From the NCBI RefSeq assembly GCF_051014445.1, contig NC_135141.1, positions 13,888,001-13,952,000 of the forward strand: a stretch of DNA of 64,000 nt, given 5' to 3'. The position numbers and the translations under genes are program-made. This document shows positions 1-11,200 of this stretch, in pieces. This DNA is from Colletes latitarsis. Taxonomy: Eukaryota > Arthropoda > Insecta > Hymenoptera > Colletidae. Positions within the stretch are counted from its first letter, which is position 1. Every line of letters begins with the position of its first letter. The notes beneath the pieces were generated by a model. It made no database searches and was not told where the DNA came from. It saw nothing but the letters and a program-made list of their open reading frames with translations.

Positions 1-189
1 GCAAATGTGAGCCTTTCTCTCTCTCCTCCCACGAGGCGGACCGAAATTATTTCGGGCAGCTTCGGAATAATCGAGAAAGAGGGCATGTGTCAGTTTGCCT
101 TTGTCGACTTTCCGAAACTCCACGAGCTCACGTATGCGCGATCTGGCATAGTGTGAGAAAGCACCTTCGGTGCTTTTCTGGCATCTCTG
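1..189 (+). mobile_element. hAT-family element, right terminal part
   Basis: This stretch matches both arms of the 18112-20699 element (inverted to 18112-18300, direct to 20510-20699). It ends in CTGGCATCTCTG, the reverse complement of CAGAGATGCCAG, a canonical hAT terminus. Just inside the end is a hairpin, GCACC-TTC-GGTGC, within 155-175. The left end lies outside the window, so the 8-bp target duplication (candidate ATCGCGGG at 190-197) cannot be confirmed. Confidence 0.7.
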
Positions 190-493
190 ATCGCGGGTGG
201 AGGGACTCGTCCTTCCCCCCGAGATGAGCTTCGACAAGCATGGCCCGCAGGGGACTCTGTAATGTCTCACTAGAGTTCCCGATCCCCCGAAATTTCATTG
301 TAAATCGAAAAGAAGATGAAATAGAACATATGTTTATATGAATATTTTTACTGTTTTCATGTGTAGAACCAATTACTTATATTTAATATCCAATATATGT
401 TATGTATGTATATACTATTTTTAATAATTTTATATTTATTAGTTTATTATTTAAATTTGTATTATGTTTTAGTACTATTGTATGTACATACAT
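190..493. other. Unassigned flank, GC-richer at its start
   Basis: Positions 190-290 are clearly GC-richer than the surroundings, and the rest is AT-rich. A short plus-strand frame is open up to a stop near 262, but nothing identifies it. It could be the tail of a disrupted exon or plain intergenic DNA. Confidence 0.3.
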
Positions 494-968
494 ATTGAAT
501 CGGTATATTCCTAGCAAACGGCCCGTTCACCGATCGGGGCGAGTTATACGTCATTCGATTCGTCTAATTCAGTACATTATTGATATGCATTTCATTATCT
601 GCGGAAATTCGTTATTTTTTTATAAACTTGTCGTAAAGTTACAGTAAAAAGTAGAATTAAGTACATTTTTTGACAGATTCACAGGTAGAAACAAGTGACT
701 ATCGTTACTGTGTTCAAAATGCCAGGTAGTCAAATGCTAATTTGTTAAAAATTTATTGAAATTTCTGCTATTTCTGCTAATATTTCATTGAATAAATCAC
801 CATTTTACTATTAGGTACATTTACTAAATACATAATGGCTCAGGTATCCAATGAAGTTGCTCTTCTTGAAAATATAAAATATTGATAGTATTATATGTTA
901 TAAAAAAGATTAAAAAATGTGTGGCATGCCTCCAAGTGGTTTCAATTTAATTCGTGTAAGCATCAGTA

Positions 969-1355
969 ATGGGATCTTCAAAAGAAAAAGAAGAGTATAA
1001 ACACCTCATCGTAAACCATAGTTTACATTTTAAAGACCCAAAAACAGGTGCTCGTACAAACACAATTGAAACTACATGGAGGCATAGTAAACATTTTTTG
1101 CCTGAATATTGTCGGTTAGTATTTGCAATTTCACACGTTTTTTAATATTTTTTGTAACATATAATACCATAAATACTTTCTATTTTTAGTAAAAAAGATA
1201 ATTTCATTGGGTATCTAAGCCATTATGTATTTTACAAATCTTACAAACAGGGGAAGGATGATTTATTTAATCAAATATTAAAAGAAATTTCTGAAATTTC
1301 TTTCGACTCTGTAGAAAATGAAAATATACCAGATCTAGACGATAATGAAATTTAA
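969..1355 (+). pseudogene. Merlin (ISXO2-like DDE) transposase, C-terminal part with intron
   Basis: Translation from ATG 969 reads MGSSKEKEEYKHLIVNHS, continuing to a conserved block with NHS, DPKTGARTNTIE and W residues. This is the ISXO2/IS1595 signature around the last catalytic acidic residue. A 75-bp intron (1115-1189, GT...AG) restores the frame, which continues KKDNFIGYLSHYVF and ends at TAA 1353-1355. The N-terminal half with the first catalytic residues is missing, so this is a broken copy. It sits between the inverted repeats of the 502-1891 element. Family membership is secure; the exact start is not, because ATG 969 is simply the first in-frame ATG. Confidence 0.7.
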
Positions 1356-1509
1356 TAATAAAAAAAAGTTAAATCAATACACTATATACAATTGTAATTT
1401 ATTATATTGTCTACCCATAATCAGTGTCAGAGGGGGGTGGCAACATTTTTTACTGTTGCTGCATGTACTGTCTAACTATAAATACTGTCTGAGTAGGTCT
1501 GGGTTATAT

Positions 1510-1531
1510 GGGGGGGGGGGGGGGGGGGGGG
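1510..1531 (+). repeat. Homopolymer (G)22 tract
   Basis: An uninterrupted run of 22 G within the Merlin element, downstream of the transposase stop. Such tracts are unstable and prone to sequencing error. Confidence 0.85.
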
Positions 1532-2049
1532 TAATTGTTGCTGCACATACTGTCTACCTGATCGACTCATGAAAAGTCTATGCGTAAAAAATGATATTTA
1601 TGCATACACGTTCTACAAATTCCCATTTGACAATGTAGCATTATCAAATTAGATCAATCATTTATAATTTGTAACATGAACATAGCAACGATAGTCACTT
1701 GTTTCTACCTGTAAACCTATCAAAAAATGTACTTAACCTTACTTTTTACTGTAACTTTATGACAAGTTTATAAAAAAATGACGAATTTCCGCAGATAATG
1801 AAATGCATATCAATAATGTACTGAATTAGACAAATCGAATGACGTATAACTCACCCCGATCGGTGAACGGGCCGTTTGCTAGGAATGTTTCATTGAATCT
1901 GCATTTTCACTGGTTTACACTTTGAAAAATAAGAATATAATTATGAATAAAAACGAATTGCATGTCCATGGGACAAACTTTTGTTTAAAATATTTTATAT
2001 ATTCAATAAAACGTTTACTTCAAATATGAATTGAAAGTAAATTTACACA

Positions 2050-2055
2050 TTTATT
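2050..2055 (-). terminator. Poly(A) signal of the dihydrodiol dehydrogenase-like gene
   Basis: AATAAA on the minus strand, about 60 bp after the stop codon at 2112-2114. Its position suits 3' end formation of this gene. Confidence 0.55.
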
Positions 2056-2111
2056 ATTGAATTCTGTTTAGTACATTTTGGTAGTACAATCCAGTTTTTA
2101 TATGTCATATT

Positions 2112-2215
2112 TTAATCCTCAGGATATACAACACCGACTTGCTTTCTAATCTCGTCCTCTAATTGAGCAATAAGTAATGAATCATTGTGTGAAACTTTCT
2201 GGCTCTCGATCATAC
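2112..2215 (-). CDS. Dhdh: Dhdh exon 4 (residues 299-332 and stop)
   Basis: Acceptor TATACATTTTAG precedes 2215. The exon encodes G-MIESQKVSHNDSLLIAQ and then the C-terminal helix ending VGVVYPED, with TAA at 2114-2112. It lies 4.86 kb from exon 3 but joins in frame and matches the conserved family C-terminus. Confidence 0.88.
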
Positions 2216-5200
2216 CTAAAATGTATAATAAGAAAAATTAATACAAACAATATTTTAAAGGCTCTCTATAGAATTGTTTGTAATTATGATCAAGTAAAAA
2301 TATGGAAATGAAATTAAAATTATCAGTACAGTACTGCTTGCTTTTGCATCTGCAGTTCAGGACCGGCCATAAACGCTTATGTAGGGTAGTGAATTTCACG
2401 AATTCAACTGAGAGAAGGAAAGAGAATGAGTGTGAGCGAAATACAAATATGTAACTGGCACGTGCTGAAGCGTCAGTGTCAGTTGTCTTATATTTCACAA
2501 CTGAGCTCACTCAGAACTGTTTGACTTCCAAGAATTGGTAGGGATAGCAATGGACGCTAAAGTAGGCAAAAGTGCGGACGCCAAAGCAGATAGTAGTGTA
2601 TTTTACAATATTCATTACAATATTATGAGTAAATTAAACATATTATGCAGAGTATTGCGTTTAGCTTGACCACTTTAAATATCTTTGTTAGTGTCAAGCA
2701 GTCAACCATACAAAGACTTTAACAGAAGAACATGGATTCAACTGAAAATATTGGAAAGGCTCACAAACTTGTCTACGGAGCAAGAAATAGCTTTCATGGT
2801 GGATTGGAATCGTCAGCTACTCACCATGTAGGGAAAAATGGACCTAGAATAGAGCATACAGACAGGGGCAGATTGGATAAACGCGCGGATAATTAACCGG
2901 AAAACAATGGATGTAGACGAGACTGGCGTTCGTATGTCTGTCTTAGTTGTTTTCAATTGCAAGACAAGGAAAAATATAAAAATGCAACGGCAACGCACCG
3001 CTCGTATGACCCTAGGCCTAAGCCCATTGCGACAATGTCTGAAGTTGTCAGATATCCCCCACATGTCGTCTGGTCTCCTACTACCCCTTGGCGATGAGGC
3101 TAGCGGGGGGTATTGACTAGTGACTGTTAACGTAGATCGTGGATAGTAAAATCATCACATCCCTTTCAGCTGTAGGGATACTTGATTTTTAATTACGACT
3201 GGGCGGAGAAACGATGATACTGGGTACGAAGAAATGTAGTATTATTCTTTTTGCGCTGGGATTCAGTATGTTCGTCAAACTTTCAGCTCTTACCAGTTCA
3301 GAGTAACTGACCCCCCACCCCCCGTACCTTCCTTCAAATCCCAACAACAGCTCCCTTTCGACCATCTAAGTCATAGTGTACTGAAATAAGAGTACTGTCG
3401 GGCGGTGACACTGGTCATACCGTCTATACTTATAGTTAGATCTACCGATGAGTCCAACTCTATTTCACTTTGTCTCTGTTTTCTTGGGAATTAAATTTGT
3501 TGTGGGTAACAGAGAAGTGGTGAAGGGAAGGCTCCAGAGTAGCCGGCTCTAGATAGGTAAAAACACAGGAGATTGTTTGTAAAGCTGTTTTGAATCAATG
3601 ATGACTTTAGTTAGGTAAACTTTGAAAGTGCCCCGTGCAGGTACAGTGGCTCACGAAAGTATTCGAACGTTTACATATGCAAACTTGAATGGCTGAAATA
3701 ATGTACATTAAAGTAATTTGCTGAAACAAGTAGATGTCAATAGGAAGACGGAAGTCTTAAGATTATGCCAGTAAAATTTGAAAAGGATTCAACAACGTAA
3801 AGAGGAGTTATGATACATTTATTAAAAACACGCATGGTAAACGACTCATAAAAGTATTCGAATGCTACATGTATTATTAAATTATTTAATATTAATATTT
3901 TGTTGGACCACCTTTAGCAGCTATAATGTCTCTTAGCCGACGTTCCATACTAGAAACCAATGATTTTGTAAAACTACACTCAATGGAGTTCCATATTTCT
4001 ATAATTTTATTTTTCAGTGTTTGCTTTGATGTTATTTGAAATTTATTTAATCTTTTTCCGATTTCAGCTCATAAATTTTCAATCGGATTTACGTCTGAAC
4101 TTTGCGGTGGAGTAATTAACATGTGTGGTGTGTTATAGACGATCCATTCTTTTACAATTCTAGCAGTATGCTTCAGATCTTTATCTTGTTGGAAGTGGAA
4201 ATCTTCCAATAATCCTAGTTTACTGGCACTTTCTTTAAGATTATTCTTTAAAATATTTAAATACTTATATTTATCAAGTATTCCGTCAATAAATATTAAA
4301 TTTCCGGTGCCACTGGCAGTAATACTCCCCCATACCATAACCGATCCATCTCCGTGTTTCATTGTTTGATGCAAATGTCGAATTTCCAATTCTGTATTTG
4401 GTTTTCTCCACACATAATTTTGACTATCTGAGCCAAAAATATTAAACTTTGCACCGAATGTAAACATCATTGCTAAATGAAAATATTGGTACGTTCACTT
4501 GATGTTAGGATATTGTTTCAGTAACAGTAACGTAAAAGTGTGCACAATAGTATTTAAAATGAACACCAAAACGTCTGAAAAGTGTGAAAGAGAAATAATA
4601 TTATGATTGCACGAGGACGGCAAATCGTCTAACGAGATTGCCGGGATTGCGAACAGAAGTAAGTCTGCAATACATTATATCATAAAAAAGTCAAAGAATG
4701 AGGAAACACTTGCAAACGAAGCTCGATCAGATGGACCAAAGAAATAGACTGGAAGAGAGGAGAAATAAAATAGAATCCTACTATATCCGCTCCTCAACTC
4801 GCAAATATGGTAGCTGATATGTTTCATAAAGAAGTTCACCCGGAATTATGTCGACGAATCTTACGAAACGATGATTTTCATGTCAGAGTACCGCGAAAGA
4901 AGCCATATATTAATACAGTAAATTGTAAAAAAAGATTGACTTTTGCGAAAACCTACATTAATAAAGATAATTCTTTTTGGGATAAAGTCATCTTTTCGGA
5001 CGAGTCAAAGTTTAATATTTTTGGTTCAGATGGTAAAAATTATGTGTGGAGAAAACCAAATACAGAATTGGAAATTCGACATTTGCATCAAACAATGAAA
5101 CACGGAGGTGGATCGGTCATGATATGGGGGTGTATGGCTGTCAGTGGCACCGGAAATTTAATATTTTTTGACGAAATACTTGATAAATATAAGTATTTAA

Positions 5201-8200
5201 ATATTTTAAAGAATAATGGCAATTCTGTATTTAGTTTTCTCCACACATAATTTTTACCATCGGAGCCAAAAATATTAAACTTTGACTTCGTCCGAAAAGA
5301 TGACTTTATCCCAAAAAGAATTATCTTTATTAATGTAGGTTTTCGCAAAAGTCAATCTTTTTTTACGATTTACTGCATTAATACATGTTTTTGTTCGGCC
5401 ACCCCTGGGAAAAATTTTAATGGGGGATTCTAGAGGCCAAAATAAAACGAAAATCAGGAATACCAATTTGTTAATTGAAGCTTCGTTAAAAAGTTATTAA
5501 TGTTTAAAGTACCGCCCAAACTGAATTTTTTTCTCGAAAATGCGCAAGATTTCGAGGGTATGTCTATTCACCAAAAATGATTGTAATTGACCCCCACAAC
5601 TAACAATATTTTTTCCAAAACGAATTGAAATTTTTTTTTCTGTCGAAAAATTTCACACCTCGAATTTTTTTCTAGAAAGTGGGTAGAATTTCGAGGGTAT
5701 GTCTATTCACAAAAAATGATTGTAATTGACTCCCGCAATCGAAAATAATTTATCCCGAACGATTTGAAATTTTTTTTTTTCGTCGAAAAATTTAGGTACC
5801 TAATTAGATTTTCGGTAAGGAATTTTTTTCTCGAAAGTGCGTTGGATTTCGGGGGTATGTGTAATGACCAAAAATGCTTGTAATTGACCCCTGTAATTAA
5901 ATATAATTTTTTTAGAATGATTTGAAAATTTTTTTTTCCGTCGAAAAATTTCACAATTTCTCGAATTTTTTTCTAGAAAGTGGGTAGAATTTCGAGGGTG
6001 TGTCTATTCACCAAAAATGATTGTGATTGACCCCCGCAATCGAAAATAATTTTTCCAGAACGATTTGAAATTGTTGAATTTAATTGTTAATAACTTTTTA
6101 ACGAAACCTCCATCAACAAATTGGTATTCTTGATTTTCGTCTTATTTTGATCTCTAGAATTCCCCATTAAAATTTTTCCCAGGGGTGGCCGAACACCCTG
6201 TATATGGCTTCTTTCGCGGTACTCTGCCATGAAAATCATTGTTTCGTAAGATTCGTCGACATAATTCCGGGTGAACTTCTTTATGAAACATATCAGCTAC
6301 CATATTTGCGAGTTGAGGAGCGGATATAGTAGGATTCTATTTTATTTCTCCTCTCTTCCAGTCAATTTCTTTGGTCGACCTGATCGAGCTTTGTTTGCAA
6401 GTTGTTCCCTCATTCTTTGACTTTCTTATGATATAATGTATTGCAGACTTGCTTCTGTTCACAATCCCGGCAATCTCGTTATACGATTTGCCGTCCTCAT
6501 GCAATCGTAATATTATTTCTCTTTCACACTTTTTGGTTTTAGACGTTTTGGTGTTCATTTTAAATACTATTGTGCACACTTTTACGTTACTGTTACTGAA
6601 ACGATATCCTAACATCAAGTGAACGTACCAATACTTTCATTTAGCAATGATGTTTACATTCGGTGCAAAGGAAGATGAAAAACTATCAACAGTGTTACAG
6701 CATTCGAATACTTTTATGAGTCGCTTACCATGCTTGTTTCTAATAAATGTATCATAACTCCTCTTTACTTTGTTGAATCCTTTTCAAATTTTACTGGCAT
6801 AATCTTAAGACTTCCATCTTCTTATTGACATCTACTTGTTTCAGCAAATTACTTTAATGTACATTATTTCGGCCATTCAAGTTTGCATGTGTAAGCGTTC
6901 GAATACTTTCGTGAGCCACATATATTACTCAACACCTAACCACCGGTGATGATAACTACCGCCAACGCTCAAAATTAGATAGTATAGCGCATCTGGCGGG
7001 GCGCACATGTGTGAGTAGTAAGCACTTAATTTCAGGATCTACCTCGTACATAATTATATTTTATATTTACGATACCTTTTAAAATGCACTTGCGGGCTTC
7101 TTCAGCTTCGTATCTCAATCCAGCACTATTAGTAAAATTGAATTTATGGCCACCCTCTGGGAGAGGTACATCGACTACAGTACCACTAGGGAGTGATACT
7201 GTCGTAGGGCACCAAAATTGCGGAATTGTTATTATCCCTTTTGTTCCAAATATATAAGCTTCGTTTGGTAAAAAAGTCAGGGAACTGGTGGTTATAGTTG
7301 CAGTACGATTGTCCTTGTAATAGAAATTTGCAGATACAAATTTATCGATGCCTTCTTCATTTAAACAACCACTAGCTCGTACAGAATGAGGTACATCATC
7401 GTTAAATATGAAACGGACGAACTGTATTGCATATACACCCAAGTCTAATATTGTACCACCTCCTAATTCTTTTTTCCTAAACAGAAAAAAAATAAATTTT
7501 TTTATATGGTAGGTTTGTCTTTAACGTGCTAAAAAACTAGGTAAAAGAGACACATGCCCTTTCTTGACAAATAACAGAGTCTTCTAATAGAAAATAGGAG
7601 GAATAAATATGTAGACGAGAACGTTTTGAAGATTCTATTGGAATAAAACTCGCATTAAACAATTAGAAAGAATCATCTCAATCTACCATTTATCGACAAC
7701 TGAAAAAACTAGAAATAGTCATAAAGTAATTTAACAGAGACAAACGCACAAAAGCATAATAAAAACAGTTATAGCAGCATTGTACGTTGAATAATTGACT
7801 AGAGAATAAGAAAAATTGAAAGACCAGCACTCGTCGATCTAAAGGACGTTGTGCTTTTTCATTTCGATGCTAAACCATGTATGGCAACAGTCACCCAAGA
7901 AACAATTTTGGAATTAGGACGATCCGTTTTACCTCATAATTTATACATATATTTTACACGTTTAATGAAATAGATCACAGAATAAACGTAAAATAAATGT
8001 TGCAAACGTACATAAGTCTTTCCACTTCCGTTAAATCGAATCCAAAAGTTACCATAACTTGGTGAACTTCTCCGATACTTCCAGAGTCAATCTCTTTTCT
8101 AACAGCTTCATATACAGGAAAACATCTACTCCAAATACCTTCCATCAAAAATAGTTTCTTCTGCTTCGCTAAATTAATTAATTCCGTTGCTTGTTTTAAA

Positions 8201-11200
8201 TTCATACATAAAGGCTTTTCGCACAAAACATGTTTTCCATGATTCAACATTAATTTTGCAATCTCAAAATGTTGAGGGTTTAACGCTCCGATATATACAA
8301 TATCTGTAACAAAGAATAAGCACAAAATGTATAATAAAATATTTTCCATATAATATTTAGCAATTTTATAAAATATTTATGTAAATCATGCTATTTCAAC
8401 TAAAGAAAAAATGTTCTCTTCTACTTATTACACTCTGATGAACGAATACATTTCTTCAAGTATCTTCGAGTTTTAATTTTTTTGGTACAAATAAATACAC
8501 CATATAGTTGTCGATATTTCTAGTGCTAAATGTAATTAACACTAAAAAGACTGAAACTTAGTATACATATACCTATATTGCCCAAAAGCAGTCAAAATGA
8601 CTGCATTGTGTTTAAAATTAATTTTTAATATTTTTTATATTATTTACAGTCATACAACAAGTTATTAGTAAGTATTAAAAATAAAAAAAATTTACTTCAT
8701 TTGGAAAAAAAAATAATTTATGCATTATTGTTTGTACATTTTAAGCAAATGAAAGTGGAAATCTTTTTATGTGTACATCTTCCGCAAACATACTTTTGAC
8801 ATTTTTCACATATATTATTTGTTTTGTTATTGTGGCAAAGTCGTACTTGACAAATTTTTCGTTTGTTAGAATATGCTGTATTTGATGATGTTGCAGTTGA
8901 TCTTTGTGGGTCTTCATGTTCTGATGAATTTTTCTGTCTTGCAACTCTGTAATCGGAGGAAAGCTATTCTGCTAATTGAAACAAGAACTGTTTTTATTGT
9001 ATTTGTATTCCTGTCGTTTCTTTGTAAAGGATCCGAGCATTTATAGCAGCCAAGTCTAAAATATTGATAAATATTTGGGGGGGCCATCTACGAGAACTAG
9101 ATTTCATTGTATATTTTCTGGCCATTTGATCCGTCATATCAACTCCAAATTTTGTTTTGTTATGAAATTGAATACAGTCCGGTAACATTTTTTTATTACT
9201 TTTATCAATTTTCACAATTGATATATACAGGGTGTTCTGCCACCCCTAGGAAAAATTTTAATCTGGGATTCTACAGGCCAAAATAAGACGAAAATCAAGA
9301 ATACCAATTTCTTGACTGAGGCTTCGTTAAAAAGTTGTTAACAAAATTAAATTAAAAAATTTTAAATCGTTTTGAAAAAATTATTTTCGGTTGCGGGGGT
9401 CAATTACAATTATTTTTGGTCATTAGACATAACCTCGAAATCTTACCCACTTTCGAGAAAAAAATTCGAGTAGGTACTAAAATTTTTAGCCGAAACTAAA
9501 AAATTTCAAATCATTTTAAAAAAATTATTTTCGGTTGCAAAGGTCGATTACAATCATGTTTGGTCATTACACATACCTCCGAAATCGTACGCATTTTCGA
9601 GAAAAAAATTCCTTACTGAAAATCTAATCAGGTGCCTAAATTTTTCGTCGAAAAAAAAAAAATTTCAAATCGTTTTGAAAAAATTATTTTCGGTTGCGGG
9701 GGGCAATTACAATTATTTTTGGTCATTAGACATAACCTCGAAATCCTACCCACTTCCTAGAAAAAAATTCGAGAAGGTGTGAAATTTTTCGACGAAATTA
9801 AAGTATTTCAAATCGTTCTGAAAAAATATTGTTAGCTGTGGGGGTCAATTACAATCATTTTTGGTCAATAGACATAACCTCGAAAACTTGCACATTTTCG
9901 AGAAAAAAATTCAGTACGGGCGGAACTTTAAACGCTAATAACTTTTTAACGAAGCCTCCATCAACAAATTGGTATTCTTGATTTTCGTCTTATTTTGGCC
10001 TCTAGAATCCCTTATTAAAATTTTTCCCAGGGGTGGCCGAACACCCTGTACAGTGGGTGTCAGTTAAAATCGTACACCGTGATATGTACATACTAGATAT
10101 CCGCTTGAAAAACATTGTTATTAATGCATTTACTATGAAAATATTTTAGATATAGATATACTAATATGTTTTTATTTAATACACGATGGCTATAAATGAA
10201 AATCTTTATTTGTAATCATGGAATTAAACATATTTAAAAATAACGTACTGAAATGACCAGTCACTAAAAATCTTACAAGTTGGTACGACTGTAATTATTC
10301 GGGGAATACCCCATGTTTTTGATATGTAGTGTTGGTAGCCCTTTGTTTCCTTTATCATTCTAATGTTTTAATAAGCAAACTCCACAAATTAGTGTGCACT
10401 GGATGTAAAATAATAAAAATGAAACAAAATTCTATTGAAGATCAAAACTTGGTTATTTATCAATATAAAAATAAGAAAAGTTATAATGAAATTTCTCAAA
10501 TTATAAACAGAAGCAGAAGTACAATCCAATATAGTATACGTTCAACTTTCTTGGTCACTATCACCGGAGTCATATGCATACGCTCAATTTTGTTGGTAAT
10601 TATTATCAGTCTTACAGGTCCATGTATTTAAAATTATATGAAATAGTCTGGTTCGGCCTGTCATAAACCGGAGATTAAAACATCAGGCACCTTGAGATCT
10701 TACCAGCTAAGTGCGGTTGAACGATAAAATAATTAAACTGTACCACTGGTATGAAAGGATCAAGGTGCCGTGATGATCAGTGGCAGAACGGAATGTTTAC
10801 GTTAGATTAGGAAATGTAGATAACTATATTCATTTTCCAATCATTTTCCAACGGTCATACCATCAACATCATCAAGAAAAGCTCAAAAACGTTGCATCGT
10901 TTGTTTAGCTCAAAAGAATAGAAGAGAAACAATTTATCAGTGTGAAAATTGTGCAGTGGCTTTATGCATTCAACATTTCAAATACTATCATACTGCCCAA
11001 AATAACTAATCAACATTTCCGCCATTATCAGTAATATACATGTATATGGACGTAATGCCCGTATTTGCAATTTATTTGTACTGAAATATGAAGTTTTTTT
11101 ACTTGTAGTCATTTTTGTACTTAAATATAATAAAAAAAAAATTGGCGATAAAGGCCATTTTCTCATATTTCATTATGATGCAAATGGGTTAAATATTTGT

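Larger units (their letters stand above)
502..1891 (+). mobile_element. Merlin DNA transposon, internally deleted
   Basis: About 220-400 bp of terminal inverted repeat is present: the left end starts GGTATATTCCTAGCAAACGG and the right end is its complement. The element is flanked by an exact 8-bp duplication, ATTGAATC, at 494-501 and 1892-1899. GG-type ends, an 8-bp target duplication and an internal ISXO2/IS1595-type transposase fragment together point to the Merlin superfamily. At 1,390 bp it retains only the C-terminal half of the transposase, so it is non-autonomous. A relative of the left end lies inverted at 30955-31325. A run of 22 G lies inside at 1510-1531. Confidence 0.8.
3644..6920 (-). 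mobile_element. Tc1-like transposon, internally rearranged, in Dhdh intron 3
   Basis: Terminal inverted repeats of about 230 bp (outer bases CAGTGGCTCACGAAAGTATT) lie at 3644-3870 and 6695-6920, flanked by TA at 3642-3643 and near 6921. The interior carries Tc1 (DD34E) transposase pieces in alternating orientations: minus C-terminal part 3892-4470, plus N-terminal part 4559-5219, minus part 5221-5382, and minus N-terminal part 6203-6558. The block 4449-5072 is an inverted copy of 5221-6660. A MITE occupies 5383-6200. No intact transposase remains. Confidence 0.85.

Noticed and set aside
150..189. Helitron-like 3' end (hairpin followed by CTGG)
   Set aside because: The related element at 18112-20699 has inverted ends and an exact 8-bp duplication, so it is hAT, not a Helitron.
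402..647. 81-codon plus-strand open frame
   Set aside because: It crosses the target duplication and the Merlin left inverted repeat, so it is not a host gene.
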